Shown: positions 18,264 to 25,781, counted from the stretch's first letter. The stretch is DNA of 64,000 nucleotides from Cytobacillus massiliigabonensis (GCF_900199725.1 NZ_LT904902.1:652659-716658), one strand, 5' to 3'. Numbers and translations: made by a program. The notes: a model not told the origin generated them from the letters alone.

Positions 18264-18378
18264 ACGATCAGCTCCATATATATGTAATGAAAAGCTCACT
18301 TGACACTACTCTTAAGGTTCGTATCTATCCCGTTTGTTATGTAATTATCATTAGGAAACAATTCCCATTATGAATGCA

Positions 18379-18408
18379 GGAATATAAAAGCGAAAAACAA
18401 ACATAATA
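18379..18408 (+). promoter_or_regulatory. Probable sigma-G promoter of second SASP gene
   Basis: -35 GGAATA (18379-18384), 17-bp spacer, -10 CATAATA (18402-18408), close to the sigma-G consensus TGMATA-N17/18-CATACTA. It is the expected class for a forespore SASP gene. The start would be near 18415, giving a leader of about 130 nt that includes the tRNA-like element. Confidence 0.65.
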
Positions 18409-18450
18409 GAGAGTACACACAGCAACAACCGCTTCAACTTCTAACATCAA

Positions 18451-18514
18451 TGGGTTAGACCTTTAAGTGGTAACAAGAAAGCTTGTACCGGTGCAATTCC
18501 GGATAACCCAGCCA
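18451..18514 (+). ncRNA. tRNA-like element with 3' CCA in SASP leader
   Basis: A perfect 7-bp acceptor-like stem TGGGTTA/TAACCCA (18451-18457 with 18504-18510) is followed by G and an encoded CCA (18512-18514). A T-arm-like hairpin CCGG-TGCAATT-CCGG (18488-18502) has a 7-nt loop. A D-arm-like CTT...AAG encloses AAGTGGTAAC with the GG pair. There is no anticodon arm; instead ACAAG-AAAG-CTTGT can form. At 64 nt it is too short for a normal tRNA. It lies between the sigma-G promoter and the SASP gene. I recall a stationary-phase tRNA-like RNA (tRNA-Other) from B. cereus, which may be comparable. Confidence 0.55.
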
Positions 18515-18543
18515 TTACCAAAAAAATTTATGAGGAGATGAAG

Positions 18544-18765
18544 ATGCAAATGGCAAACCAATCAAACAGCAATTCCTCAAACCAATTATTAGTACCAGGA
18601 GTAGCGCAAGCACTCGATCAAATGAAGTACGAAATCGCCAATGAATTTGGTGTAAACCTTGGCGCGGATACGACATCTCGTGCAAATGGTTCTGTTGGTG
18701 GAGAGATTACAAAGCGACTTGTTCAATCCGCTCAACAACAAATGGCAGGCAGATTTCAATCATAA
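18544..18765 (+). CDS. Alpha/beta-type small acid-soluble spore protein (second copy)
   Basis: 73 residues, [19 protein letters not shown] followed by a body nearly identical to the SASP at 10.6 kb ([28 protein letters not shown]). It binds spore DNA in the forespore. I choose the ATG at 18544, 6 nt after GAGGAG; ATGs at 18538 and 18550 are in frame. A probable sigma-G promoter lies 136-165 bp upstream, and the long leader carries a tRNA-like element. The strong terminator after the gene marks a single-gene unit. Confidence 0.94.
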   Translation: MQMANQSNSNSSNQLLVPGVAQALDQMKYEIANEFGVNLGADTTSRANGSVGGEITKRLVQSAQQQMAGRFQS

Positions 18766-18793
18766 TTAGTGAACAATTAAATAGCATATGGCT

Positions 18794-18825
18794 TGGCCCC
18801 CTTCATCAGGGGGCCATTTATTTTG
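18794..18825 (+). terminator. Terminator of second SASP gene
   Basis: Perfect 8-bp GC-rich stem TGGCCCCC/GGGGGCCA (18794-18801 with 18809-18816) followed by TTTATTTTG. Confidence 0.88.
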
Positions 18826-18827
18826 TA

Positions 18828-18991
18828 TAGCTTCATTGCCTACCTCCTCGAGGTCACAAGCCAAGCCTCCCAGTAGGGGAAAGTACACCTTTCCGTGAGG
18901 CTCATCTTGTGCTTGTCGGGGGTGGCATTAAGGAAGGCTCCTATGAATAACCCTCGCAAGAACAATCTGCATTTAGGTTGTTCCGAAGGCG
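18828..18991. ncRNA. Unassigned structured region (two hairpins), strand uncertain
   Basis: No ORF. A long interrupted hairpin can be drawn from 18828 to 18943: TAGCTTC with GAAGGCTCCTA, TGCC-ACCTCC with GGGGGTGGCA, CACAAG with CTTGTG, AGCCTC with GAGGCT, GGAAAG with CTTTCC around loop TACAC. A second hairpin, CGC-GAACAA...TTGTTC-GCG, spans 18955-18991. GC content is well above the surroundings, typical of a stable RNA in AT-rich DNA. It does not match SRP, RNase P, tmRNA or the B. subtilis 6S RNAs as I know them. It lies between the SASP terminator and the fumarase stop, so it could be a separate RNA on either strand or the fumarase 3' UTR. Confidence 0.5.
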
Positions 18992-19009
18992 ATTACGCAT
19001 TTCTATATT

Positions 19010-20383
19010 TTATATCATCTTTTTAGGATTTACCCATTCATCAAATTGTACATTTGAAACATAACCAGTTTTCAGAGCTGCTTCTCTTAAAGTCGTATGT
19101 TCTTTAAATGCAAGCTTTGCAATTTCTGCCGCTTTCTCATAGCCAATATGCGGATTTAAGGCAGTAACGAGCATGAGGGATTTCTCGACATGTTCATTAA
19201 TTACCTCTTCATTTGCTTCCAAGCCTTTTATGCATTTGTCATTAAAGGATTTCATTCCATCCGCTAATAATTGGACACTTTGAATAAAATTATAAATTAT
19301 TACTGGCTTAAACACATTTAATTCAAAATTCCCCTGACTTGCAGCAAAACCTATTGTTGCATCATTCCCAAATACCTGACAGGCTACCATTGTTAGTGCC
19401 TCACTTTGTGTAGGGTTTACCTTCCCAGGCATAATGGAGCTTCCCGGTTCATTTGCTGGAATGGCAAGCTCGCCTATCCCGCTTCTAGGTCCACTTGCAA
19501 GCCATCTGACATCATTCGCTATTTTCATAAGGTCTGCCGCTAATGCTTTCAATGCCCCATGAACATGTACAAGCTCATTATGACTCGTCAATGCTTGAAA
19601 CTTATTAGTCGAGGACCGAAACGGAAATCCAGTTTGTGCAGCAATTTCCTTCGCAGCTTTCTCCCCAAACATTGGATCAGCATTGATCCCTGTTCCAACC
19701 GCTGTTCCGCCAATTGCCAAATCAAGCAAATAAGAATTTGCTTCTTTTAGCATTCGTTCATTCTTATCAAGCATAGCTCGCCAGCCGCTTATCTCCTGCC
19801 CTAATGTTAATGGGGTTGCATCTTGTAAATGTGTTCGGCCTATTTTTATGATATGATTGTAGGCTTCTTCCTTTGTTTGAATCGTTTTTTTCAATGCTTG
19901 GAGTGAAGGGATTAATGTTTCCGCAACCTCTATATAAGCTGCAATATGCATTGCTGTTGGAAAGGTATCATTAGAGCTTTGGGACATATTCACATCGTCA
20001 TTCGGATGAATTTTAGTATCCTCTTCCATCAATTGTTCATTTGCCCTTCTTGCAATGACTTCATTAACATTCATATTCGTTTGTGTACCGCTTCCTGTCT
20101 GCCATACCGCGAGAGGAAAATGATCATCAAATTTCCCTTGAATAATTTCTTCAGCTGCCGCAATTATGGCCGCTTTCTTTCCCTCAGCTAATTTTCCAAG
20201 CTTGTTGTTTACTATGGCTGCAGCTTTTTTTACTTTTGCTAAGGCATGTATGACTTCCAACGGCATTTTTTCAGAACCAATTTTAAAATTTTGCTTGCTT
20301 CTTTCTGTTTGCGCCCCCCAATATTTTCCAGCAGGAACCTTTACCTCTCCTAGTGTATCTCTTTCCATTCGAAATTTAGTCAT
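19010..20383 (-). CDS. citG: Class II fumarate hydratase (fumarase)
   Basis: 457 residues, a homotetrameric TCA-cycle enzyme interconverting fumarate and malate without an Fe-S cluster. The superfamily signature [15 protein letters not shown], the catalytic region [14 protein letters not shown], and [18 protein letters not shown] (the fumarase rather than aspartase form) are clear. GGAGG stands before the ATG. The upstream region has TATAAT overlapped by the inverted repeat AGTTCC-AAGG-GGAACT, suggesting repression. It is transcribed alone. Called citG in B. subtilis and fumC in other bacteria. Confidence 0.96.
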   Translation of the reverse strand: MTKFRMERDTLGEVKVPAGKYWGAQTERSKQNFKIGSEKMPLEVIHALAKVKKAAAIVNNKLGKLAEGKKAAIIAAAEEIIQGKFDDHFPLAVWQTGSGTQTNMNVNEVIARRANEQLMEEDTKIHPNDDVNMSQSSNDTFPTAMHIAAYIEVAETLIPSLQALKKTIQTKEEAYNHIIKIGRTHLQDATPLTLGQEISGWRAMLDKNERMLKEANSYLLDLAIGGTAVGTGINADPMFGEKAAKEIAAQTGFPFRSSTNKFQALTSHNELVHVHGALKALAADLMKIANDVRWLASGPRSGIGELAIPANEPGSSIMPGKVNPTQSEALTMVACQVFGNDATIGFAASQGNFELNVFKPVIIYNFIQSVQLLADGMKSFNDKCIKGLEANEEVINEHVEKSLMLVTALNPHIGYEKAAEIAKLAFKEHTTLREAALKTGYVSNVQFDEWVNPKKMI

Positions 20384-20451
20384 TGCAAACCTCCTCTACA
20401 TTGTTTCACAACTTTTTAACTCTCTATAATCTATTCCCTCTTTCGCCAACA

Positions 20452-20472
20452 ATTATAGTTCCAAGGGGAACT
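20452..20472 (-). promoter_or_regulatory. -10 box and overlapping inverted repeat upstream of fumarase gene
   Basis: TATAAT on the minus strand (20452-20457) adjoins a perfect inverted repeat AGTTCC-AAGG-GGAACT (20457-20472), placed where a repressor would block the promoter. The -35 is poor, and no regulator is assigned. Confidence 0.4.
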
Positions 20473-20507
20473 TTATCCATTCACTTTATTTTTTTAAAAG
20501 ACACACA

Positions 20508-20521
20508 TGAGCATATGCTCA
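20508..20521. repeat. 14-bp perfect palindrome TGAGCATATGCTCA
   Basis: Perfect palindrome without a loop, 125 bp upstream of the fumarase start and 19 bp before the 68-bp repeat. It is more likely a DNA-binding site than an RNA hairpin. Confidence 0.5.
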
Positions 20522-20540
20522 AAACCACGTATGCAAATGT

Positions 20541-20608
20541 CGGTCTGCTTCATTTCACTGTGTTTGTTATTACTTCATACATATAGGCTTGTTCAATTTA
20601 TCAGACCA
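20541..20608. repeat. 68-bp dispersed intergenic repeat, copy 1
   Basis: Starts CGGTCTG and ends CAGACCA, so the ends can pair (6 bp). It is 68 bp long and about 78% identical by eye to 53167-53234, including the core GTTATTACTTC and TTGTTCAATT; both copies are preceded by AAATG. Noncoding. Confidence 0.65.
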
Positions 20609-20621
20609 GAAATTTATTTAT

Positions 20622-20656
20622 AAAAAAAAACTGCTTTGCATAAGCAAGCAGTTTTT
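20622..20656 (-). terminator. Terminator of the 27-residue membrane peptide gene
   Basis: ACTGCTT (20630-20636) pairs with AAGCAGT (20646-20652), with T9 following on the minus strand. Confidence 0.8.
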
Positions 20657-20738
20657 AGTAGTTATTAATTGTATAGCCAATAAAGTATCCTAATACCATA
20701 ATACTAGCAATAGCAAAAGTAACTGATAATAATTCCAT
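20655..20738 (-). CDS. Very small membrane protein (27 residues)
   Basis: ATG behind an ideal TTAGGAGG opens a 28-codon frame whose product is nearly all one hydrophobic helix (FAIASIMVLGYFIGYTI at residues 8-24), with ME at the start and NNY at the end. It is followed directly by its own terminator, so it is a complete short transcription unit. I do not recognise the family. It could be an accessory subunit of a membrane complex or a stand-alone regulator. Confidence 0.65.
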   Translation of the reverse strand: MELLSVTFAIASIMVLGYFIGYTINNY

Positions 20739-20842
20739 TTTAAAGCCTCCTAACAAATGAAATTCATACTTTAAAAGTACCACACAAGTTAGGAAGGACT
20801 CTTTGCATTCTGTGACAGGATGGTGAAAATTTTATGAACTTT

Positions 20843-21157
20843 TTATTCTACAACAACAGCCGTCCCATAGGCAATAATTTCAGCTGCATTTTGCATGACT
20901 GCAGATGTTTGCAAGCGCATACTGACAATCGCATTTGCCCCTTTGGCTTTCGCATCGTCAGCCATTCGGCCAATTGCTTTTTGTCTTGCCTCATCCATCA
21001 TTTCTGTATATTCTCCAATTTCTCCACCAACAATTGTTTTTAGGCCAGCCAAGATGTCTTTTCCGATATGCTTTGTTTGAACAGTACTCCCTCTAACAAA
21101 GCCTTTTAATTCTTTAATTTCTTTTCCAGGAACATTTTCAGTAGTCACGATAATCAT
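20843..21157 (-). CDS. YbjQ family (UPF0145) protein
   Basis: 104 residues beginning MIIVTTENVPGKEIKELKGFVRGSTV, with the family's conserved helix (EARQKAIGRMADDAKAKGANAIVSMR) and the C-terminal AYGTAVVVE. Such proteins form pentamers; a heavy-metal role is often suggested but unproven. GAGGAGG precedes the ATG. The start lies 20 bp inside the end of the YxlE-like gene, so it is coupled to the SigY operon. This placement suggests SigY-dependent expression. Confidence 0.88.
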   Translation of the reverse strand: MIIVTTENVPGKEIKELKGFVRGSTVQTKHIGKDILAGLKTIVGGEIGEYTEMMDEARQKAIGRMADDAKAKGANAIVSMRLQTSAVMQNAAEIIAYGTAVVVE

Positions 21158-21341
21158 TTCGATCGTCCTCCTCTTTCTCTTTCATCCGTTCAATTAATAA
21201 TAAGATAAAAATACCAACTATTAATAAAATATAAATCAGATAGAAAATAATTGCTGCCTTTAAATGAATGAATAGCAAAATGATTGCCAAAAGCTGTCCA
21301 ACACCTGCAATAAGAAGGAAAATCCGCTTGACTATTCCCAT
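21138..21341 (-). CDS. yxlE: YxlE-like membrane protein of SigY operon
   Basis: 67 residues with two hydrophobic helices (about 5-25 and 30-50) and a charged C-terminal tail (ERMKEKEEDDRNDYRDY). Its ATG shares a base with the preceding stop (TAATG). In B. subtilis the SigY operon is sigY-yxlC-D-E-F-G, and YxlD and YxlE are membrane inhibitors of SigY. Size, topology and position fit yxlE; sequence similarity was not computed. Confidence 0.7.
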   Translation of the reverse strand: MGIVKRIFLLIAGVGQLLAIILLFIHLKAAIIFYLIYILLIVGIFILLLIERMKEKEEDDRNDYRDY

Positions 21342-21556
21342 TATTCGTTCATTCCTTCAGGATTCTTTTTATGAAATACTTTCCGTACAAAGATGAGATA
21401 AGCAAGAGTGGGCATCGGTGCCTGAATGAGACCGATAATGCCCCAAAGCCAATAATTATGGCCATACTTCCTCGCATGTATGAACAGAAAGATACTTTGG
21501 CTTATAAGAATAACAGCAACAATGATGAGCAGTGGAACTGGAATCTCTTCATTCAC
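21341..21556 (-). CDS. yxlD: YxlD-like membrane protein of SigY operon
   Basis: 71 residues, two hydrophobic segments (about 6-26 and 37-58), PLDc_N-like short membrane protein. The start is GTG in a GTGA overlap with the YxlC-like stop. By position it matches YxlD, part of the membrane anti-sigma-Y apparatus. The gene overlaps both neighbours, as expected for a co-translated complex. Confidence 0.72.
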   Translation of the reverse strand: MNEEIPVPLLIIVAVILISQSIFLFIHARKYGHNYWLWGIIGLIQAPMPTLAYLIFVRKVFHKKNPEGMNE

Positions 21557-21900
21557 GTTTCTTTCACCTGCTTAATAAGCCGGAGTGAAATGTAGCCGAT
21601 GATGAAAATAGCTACCAATCCTTGTACAGCAAAGAATACCGCAGGAATATTATATAAAGTAAAAAGGACTGCACTTAAGACTAGGAGGGCAACAATAGAA
21701 AAAATGGATACATCGAAAATAAGTTTTTTTCTTAATTGCTTTTTCTTTTCAGTTACCATGTTTTCAAACCAGTCTAGATTTGGGGAGTATACTGGTATGT
21801 GCTGCTCAACTGATTCCAAACCATCTTCAATTTCTTTAATAATCGTCAGGAAGCTTTCATCTATATATTCGTTTTCCATTCTCTCTTTCTGTTCATCCAT
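21553..21900 (-). CDS. yxlC: YxlC-like SigY-associated protein (DUF5345)
   Basis: 115 residues: a charged N-terminal cytoplasmic half (about 1-55), then two membrane helices (about 56-78 and 83-105). It directly follows and overlaps the sigma factor gene by 8 bp, the arrangement of sigY-yxlC. The N-terminal part is the likely contact to SigY. Assignment rests on context and topology. Confidence 0.75.
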   Translation of the reverse strand: MDEQKERMENEYIDESFLTIIKEIEDGLESVEQHIPVYSPNLDWFENMVTEKKKQLRKKLIFDVSIFSIVALLVLSAVLFTLYNIPAVFFAVQGLVAIFIIGYISLRLIKQVKET

Positions 21901-22417
21901 TTAGCCTCAGCTCCTTTCTAACAGCAAGGATTCCATTATGAACCCTTGACTTGATTGTCCCTGAAGAAAGCTTCATCAACTCGCCAATTTCGTCATAAGA
22001 ATACCCATAATAATGCTTTAAAATAATTGGTATGCGAACATCATCTGCCAATTTTCCTAGTGCCGACAATGCATCAGTCCATTCTTCGTTCCTGCTTTCA
22101 ATCTGCCATTTCAGCTTCCTGTATATTTCTTCTTGCTGCTGCCAATCTTTTTCTCTTTTCTTTTTCCGCTGCTGGTCGATATATAAATTTGTCGCGATTG
22201 AGATAAGCCAGGAGGAAAATTTCGATTTCCCCTGATATAAATGGATCTTTTCCACACACCTCGCCATTGTCTCCTGGGCAAGCTCTTCTGCTGTATCAGG
22301 ATTCATTGTTACTTTCAATAAATACTTGACCAAGAAGGAATAATTATGATGAAAAAGCATGGCAAAAGCGCGTTTATCTCCACTTTTTGCGCTTTTTATG
22401 AGCTCTTCCTCTTCCAT
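21893..22417 (-). CDS. sigY: ECF sigma factor SigY
   Basis: 174 residues with sigma region 2 (ELAQETMARCVEKIHLYQGKSKFSSWLISIATN) and region 4 (IILKHYYGYSYDEIGELMKLSSGTIKSR). It directs RNA polymerase to ECF-type promoters. The B. subtilis SigY regulon is small and mostly its own operon. The following genes encode the membrane inhibitors, and a matching TGAAC-N16-CGTC promoter lies upstream, so autoregulation is likely. The YbjQ-family gene at the operon end is a probable target. Confidence 0.88.
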   Translation of the reverse strand: MEEEELIKSAKSGDKRAFAMLFHHNYSFLVKYLLKVTMNPDTAEELAQETMARCVEKIHLYQGKSKFSSWLISIATNLYIDQQRKKKREKDWQQQEEIYRKLKWQIESRNEEWTDALSALGKLADDVRIPIILKHYYGYSYDEIGELMKLSSGTIKSRVHNGILAVRKELRLNG

Positions 22418-22475
22418 GGCTTCTATTCCTCTCTTTCCATCATCCCATTTCCGTTAACTATTGTTTCAACTATAA

Positions 22476-22500
22476 GACGCTTATGTATATAAATCGTTCA
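22476..22500 (-). promoter_or_regulatory. SigY-type autoregulatory promoter
   Basis: On the minus strand TGAAC, 16 bp, CGTC (22500 down to 22476), the ECF/SigY pattern of B. subtilis. It lies 59 bp upstream of the sigY start. Confidence 0.75.
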
Positions 22501-22521
22501 TTTTTTTTTAAAAAAATTTTT

Positions 22522-22989
22522 TCAGTTATTTTCCCTTGCTTCAAACACTAATTCCATAAAACGTTCCTTTGAAGAAGCTTCATCAAAGCTGCTGTATATG
22601 CGAAAATGATCCTCATCAATAATCCGAAAGTGCTGACTGATTATATTTTGCTGTAAAAGCAGACCATTTTTCCTGTCTATTTCCTTCCACCAAATTTTCC
22701 CGCCCATTGTTTTTTCCCTGCGATAGTCTATCCCTTCGCGAGCGATTGTTTCCAACACTTCCAGCGGTTCATCCCCAAATAAAAATCGAACGGTTTCTGT
22801 TTCCCTAAACAGGGCACATACAACGACAACCGTAGACCAACCAGCATCCACCCGCCCCTTTTCAATTTGAACAAGTGTTTTTTTCGAAAGTCCAATGATT
22901 TCTGCCATTTTATCCTGTGTATATCCTGCCTCGGTACGGATCAGGCGTATTTTTTCCGATACTTTAGAAATAATTTCATCACGTGTCAT
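22522..22989 (-). CDS. XRE-family transcriptional regulator
   Basis: 155 residues. An N-terminal HTH of the Cro/CI type (IRLIRTEAGYTQDKMAEIIGLSKKTLVQIEKGR) lies at about residues 12-45. The C-terminal half contains GKIWWKEIDRKNGLLLQQNIISQHFRI, probably a ligand or dimer domain I cannot name. The ATG at 22989 has GAGG 5 nt upstream; an ATG eight codons earlier lacks a site. Monocistronic, between the sigY unit and the feo operon. Confidence 0.82.
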   Translation of the reverse strand: MTRDEIISKVSEKIRLIRTEAGYTQDKMAEIIGLSKKTLVQIEKGRVDAGWSTVVVVCALFRETETVRFLFGDEPLEVLETIAREGIDYRREKTMGGKIWWKEIDRKNGLLLQQNIISQHFRIIDEDHFRIYSSFDEASSKERFMELVFEARENN

Positions 22990-23073
22990 GGATTCCTCAT
23001 TCCCTATATTCATTTTGTGTATTATTACACTTTTTTATAATTATAAAAGAGCAAGAGCAAACATAGCAAATTT

Positions 23074-23105
23074 AAAAAAACTGCTGTCAAAAAAGACAAC
23101 AGTTC
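23074..23105 (-). terminator. Terminator of feoAB operon
   Basis: AACTGCTGTC (23080-23089) pairs with GACAACAGTT (23096-23105), 10 bp with one mismatch, then T7 on the minus strand. Confidence 0.85.
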
Positions 23106-23118
23106 CTTATATTAAAAG

Positions 23119-23283
23119 TCACTTTTTTAATGAGACATCAGATATTGAATGACAGGAGCTAGAACAGGAATTTTTTACTGAACATCCTGCACATTTTCCT
23201 TGCTTTGATTTTTTAATAAATTTTATTAGAGACCAGCTCGCATACCCAAAAATAAGACCGCCAATTATAATGTTTACGAACAT
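23119..23283 (-). CDS. FeoB-associated Cys-rich membrane protein
   Basis: 54 residues: one membrane helix (about 3-22, MFVNIIIGGLIFGYASWSLI) then a basic stretch and four closely spaced cysteines (CAGCS, NSC, SSSCH). It follows feoB by 35 bp on the same strand, with GGAG 8 nt before the ATG. Small Cys-rich proteins of this type accompany FeoB in many Firmicutes and are thought to handle Fe(II) or sense redox state. It is the last gene before the operon terminator. Confidence 0.85.
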   Translation of the reverse strand: MFVNIIIGGLIFGYASWSLIKFIKKSKQGKCAGCSVKNSCSSSCHSISDVSLKK

Positions 23284-23317
23284 CTCATTCACTCCAAACT
23301 AAAAAGAGTAAAATAAC

Positions 23318-25321
23318 TTACATAAATCCTAGCAGCTTACCGCCCTGATAGATTATAAAAGCTAATAAATAAGCGATAATGAGTGCATAGCCCATAGAAA
23401 ATGCCGTCCATTTTTTCGAGCCAGTTTCTTTATATATCGTTGCAACAGTTGCCAGGCAAGGAATATATAATAGGATGAATACCATAAAGCTGTAGCCTGC
23501 CAGCGGCGTGAAGTAATCTGACAGCAATCCTTGCAGACTCGCTTCATCTGGTACAAAATAGATAATGTTCATTGTCGAAATAATTGCTTCTTTAGCCAAA
23601 AATCCTGTAATAAGAGAAGCGCCAGCCTGCCATGTATTAAAACCAATTGGTTCAAATAGCGGTGCAATGAAACCGCCAATTGCTGCTAAATAGCTATCAT
23701 CTAAGGCTACATCTACCCCACCTGGTCCAATATATGATAAAAGCCAAATAAATACAGAACCAGCAAAAATAAATGTACCAGCTTTTTTTACAAATCCCTT
23801 GCCCTTATCCCATGTGCTTCTCCATAGCGCTTGAAATTGCGGAAGACGGTATGGAGGCAATTCAATCACAAAGAAAGAGGTCTCCCCTTTTAAAATGGTG
23901 GAAGAGAAAAGCTTCGCCAAAACAAGTGCTACCGCAATCCCTAGTATATATAGGGATAGAACAATAAACGCCTTTTGCTGGACAAAGAATGCACCTACAA
24001 ACAATGCATACACAGGCAATCTTGCGGAACAAGACATTAATGGAGTTAAAAGAATCGTTAGCAATCTTTCCTTTGGTGTCTCAATCGTTCTCGCAGCCAT
24101 AATTCCTGGTACATTACAGCCAAATCCGATCATCATTGGAATAAACGCCTTGCCGTTTAACCCTACTGCCTCCATTAATCGGTCCATTACAAGAGCAACT
24201 CTTGCCATATAACCCGAGTCTTCAAGAAGCGAAATGAAAAAGAATAGAATAAAAATTTGTGGAACAAAAACAAGAACCCCGCCTACACCCGCTACAATTC
24301 CATCAAGAATTAATGAATGGATAAAAGCAGAGGCGCCAGCAGCATGTAATAGGTTTTCTATCGTATTAGACAAGGGGCCAGTTATGAAGCCATCCAGCAT
24401 ATCAGATAGTGGAAACCCCAGCCAATCAAAGGTTAGCATAAACATTAAATACATAAGCAAAAAGAAAATTGGCAATCCAAGAATTTTATTTGTTACAATT
24501 GCATCAATTTTTTCAGATAAAGGCACATTTTTTTGTTCCCGCTTAATATATGCATCGGCAATGATTTGATCAATGGTTTCTTTCCTTTTTTGAAAAATGA
24601 ATTGATCAATTGACGTATCAGAGCTCTTTTTAACTGCATTCTTAACCTCAAGTAAGAATTGATTAAGCTTATCTGATTCTATATAATTTTGAACATATTT
24701 TTTTACATATTCGTTTCCCTCAAACATCTGTAAAGCAAGCCATCTTGTCGACAGACTAGACTGATTGTCTAATAAATGCTCAAACCTTAAAACGGCACCT
24801 TCTATTTCTGTTCCATAATTGACAATCCTTGCATTTGGTTCAGACATCCTCTCACTTGTAACAGCTTCAGCCAGTAAATCGCATCCCTTCCCTGTTCTTG
24901 CAATAACAGGTGTAAGCGGAATGCCTATTTGACTAGCAAGTTGATTTGGTTCAATCTGAAGTCCCCGTTTCAGTGCAACATCTATCATATTAAGCCCAAT
25001 AACTACAGGTTTGCCATATTCCAAAAGCTGAATCGTTAGATGGAGGTTTCTTTCCAATTGAGATGCATCCAAAATATTGATCATTTTATCCACATGCTCT
25101 GATAATAGAAACTGTGTTACAACTCCTTCATCCTTCGATAAAGGGTTTAACGAATAGATTCCTGGCAAATCTATTAATTTATCTTTATTATTCTTAAATT
25201 GTCCAACCTTCTTTTCTACTGTTACCCCGCTCCAGTTGCCTACATATTCATACGAACCTGTAAGATTATTAAAAAGCGATGTTTTTCCAGTATTAGGGTT
25301 ACCGATTAGAGCAATATCCAT
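23318..25321 (-). CDS. feoB: Ferrous iron transporter FeoB
   Basis: 667 residues. N-terminal GTPase domain: G1 GNPNTGKTSLFN (7-18), G3 DLPGIY (about 52-57), G4 NMID (about 116-119). A FeoB-associated helical linker follows, then about eleven membrane segments with the Gate motifs (e.g. IGFGCNVPGIMAARTIE) whose Cys is conserved for iron passage. It imports Fe(II) under low oxygen or iron limitation. Its start overlaps the feoA stop (TAATG). A Fur box precedes the operon. Confidence 0.96.
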   Translation of the reverse strand: MDIALIGNPNTGKTSLFNNLTGSYEYVGNWSGVTVEKKVGQFKNNKDKLIDLPGIYSLNPLSKDEGVVTQFLLSEHVDKMINILDASQLERNLHLTIQLLEYGKPVVIGLNMIDVALKRGLQIEPNQLASQIGIPLTPVIARTGKGCDLLAEAVTSERMSEPNARIVNYGTEIEGAVLRFEHLLDNQSSLSTRWLALQMFEGNEYVKKYVQNYIESDKLNQFLLEVKNAVKKSSDTSIDQFIFQKRKETIDQIIADAYIKREQKNVPLSEKIDAIVTNKILGLPIFFLLMYLMFMLTFDWLGFPLSDMLDGFITGPLSNTIENLLHAAGASAFIHSLILDGIVAGVGGVLVFVPQIFILFFFISLLEDSGYMARVALVMDRLMEAVGLNGKAFIPMMIGFGCNVPGIMAARTIETPKERLLTILLTPLMSCSARLPVYALFVGAFFVQQKAFIVLSLYILGIAVALVLAKLFSSTILKGETSFFVIELPPYRLPQFQALWRSTWDKGKGFVKKAGTFIFAGSVFIWLLSYIGPGGVDVALDDSYLAAIGGFIAPLFEPIGFNTWQAGASLITGFLAKEAIISTMNIIYFVPDEASLQGLLSDYFTPLAGYSFMVFILLYIPCLATVATIYKETGSKKWTAFSMGYALIIAYLLAFIIYQGGKLLGFM

Positions 25322-25554
25322 TATAGTCTCTCCACTTCAATTTGGACGGCTTCTACTCTGCGTATACCGATACATTGCCCGCAAGACTCAACCATAATAG
25401 GACCGCCAAATGGCATATAGCATTTTACACAAACTTCTGTACCTTCAGTTATTCCTAAATCAAGCAATCTTCTCCGGACTAAAAGATCAATCCGAGAAAT
25501 ATCCAGTATTCTGCACTTTTCGCCTTTTTTTAATTTCCCAAGCACGAAGTCCAC
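25321..25554 (-). CDS. feoA: FeoA family protein
   Basis: 77 residues with the SH3-like FeoA fold (LKKGEKCRILDISRIDLLVRRRLLDLGITEG...). It supports FeoB, probably by binding its cytoplasmic part. Two cysteines near the C-terminal side (SCGQCIG) are unusual for FeoA and could bind metal. The start is uncertain: GTG at 25554, or GTG at 25545, which has GGGTGG about 5 nt upstream. First gene of feoA-feoB-small Cys-rich gene. Confidence 0.88.
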   Translation of the reverse strand: MDFVLGKLKKGEKCRILDISRIDLLVRRRLLDLGITEGTEVCVKCYMPFGGPIMVESCGQCIGIRRVEAVQIEVERL

Positions 25555-25579
25555 CCGATTTCTTCTATTTTTTTCAATT

Positions 25580-25598
25580 GAGAATGATTATCTTTATT
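25580..25598. promoter_or_regulatory. Fur box upstream of feoA
   Basis: The 19 bp GAGAATGATTATCTTTATT match the Fur consensus GATAATGATTATCATTATC at 16 positions, with the 7-1-7 core TGAGAAT-G-ATTATCT. It lies 26 bp upstream of the FeoA start, consistent with iron repression. Confidence 0.8.
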
Positions 25599-25781
25599 TA
25601 TACCAAGTTTTTTTTATAAATTCTGCGATAAAAATCACATACTTTCTCGTTTCCTTTTCGACAGGGTCTGTGTAGTCTCGAAGTACTGTTTTTTTATTCG
25701 TACATTTTCGACAAAGGAAATTTGCAAAATATAGCGAAGTTTATATGAATGATAGGTTATTTAACTAGTCTGGAGGTTAAT

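Noticed and set aside
18488-18510. A cobalamin riboswitch (CCGGTGCAATTCCGG resembles part of one)
   Set aside because: The rest of the cobalamin aptamer, including the conserved core and B12-box context, is missing, and the downstream gene is a spore protein.
18451-18514. An ordinary tRNA gene
   Set aside because: No anticodon arm and only 64 nt; the T loop has TGC instead of TTC. Reported as tRNA-like instead.
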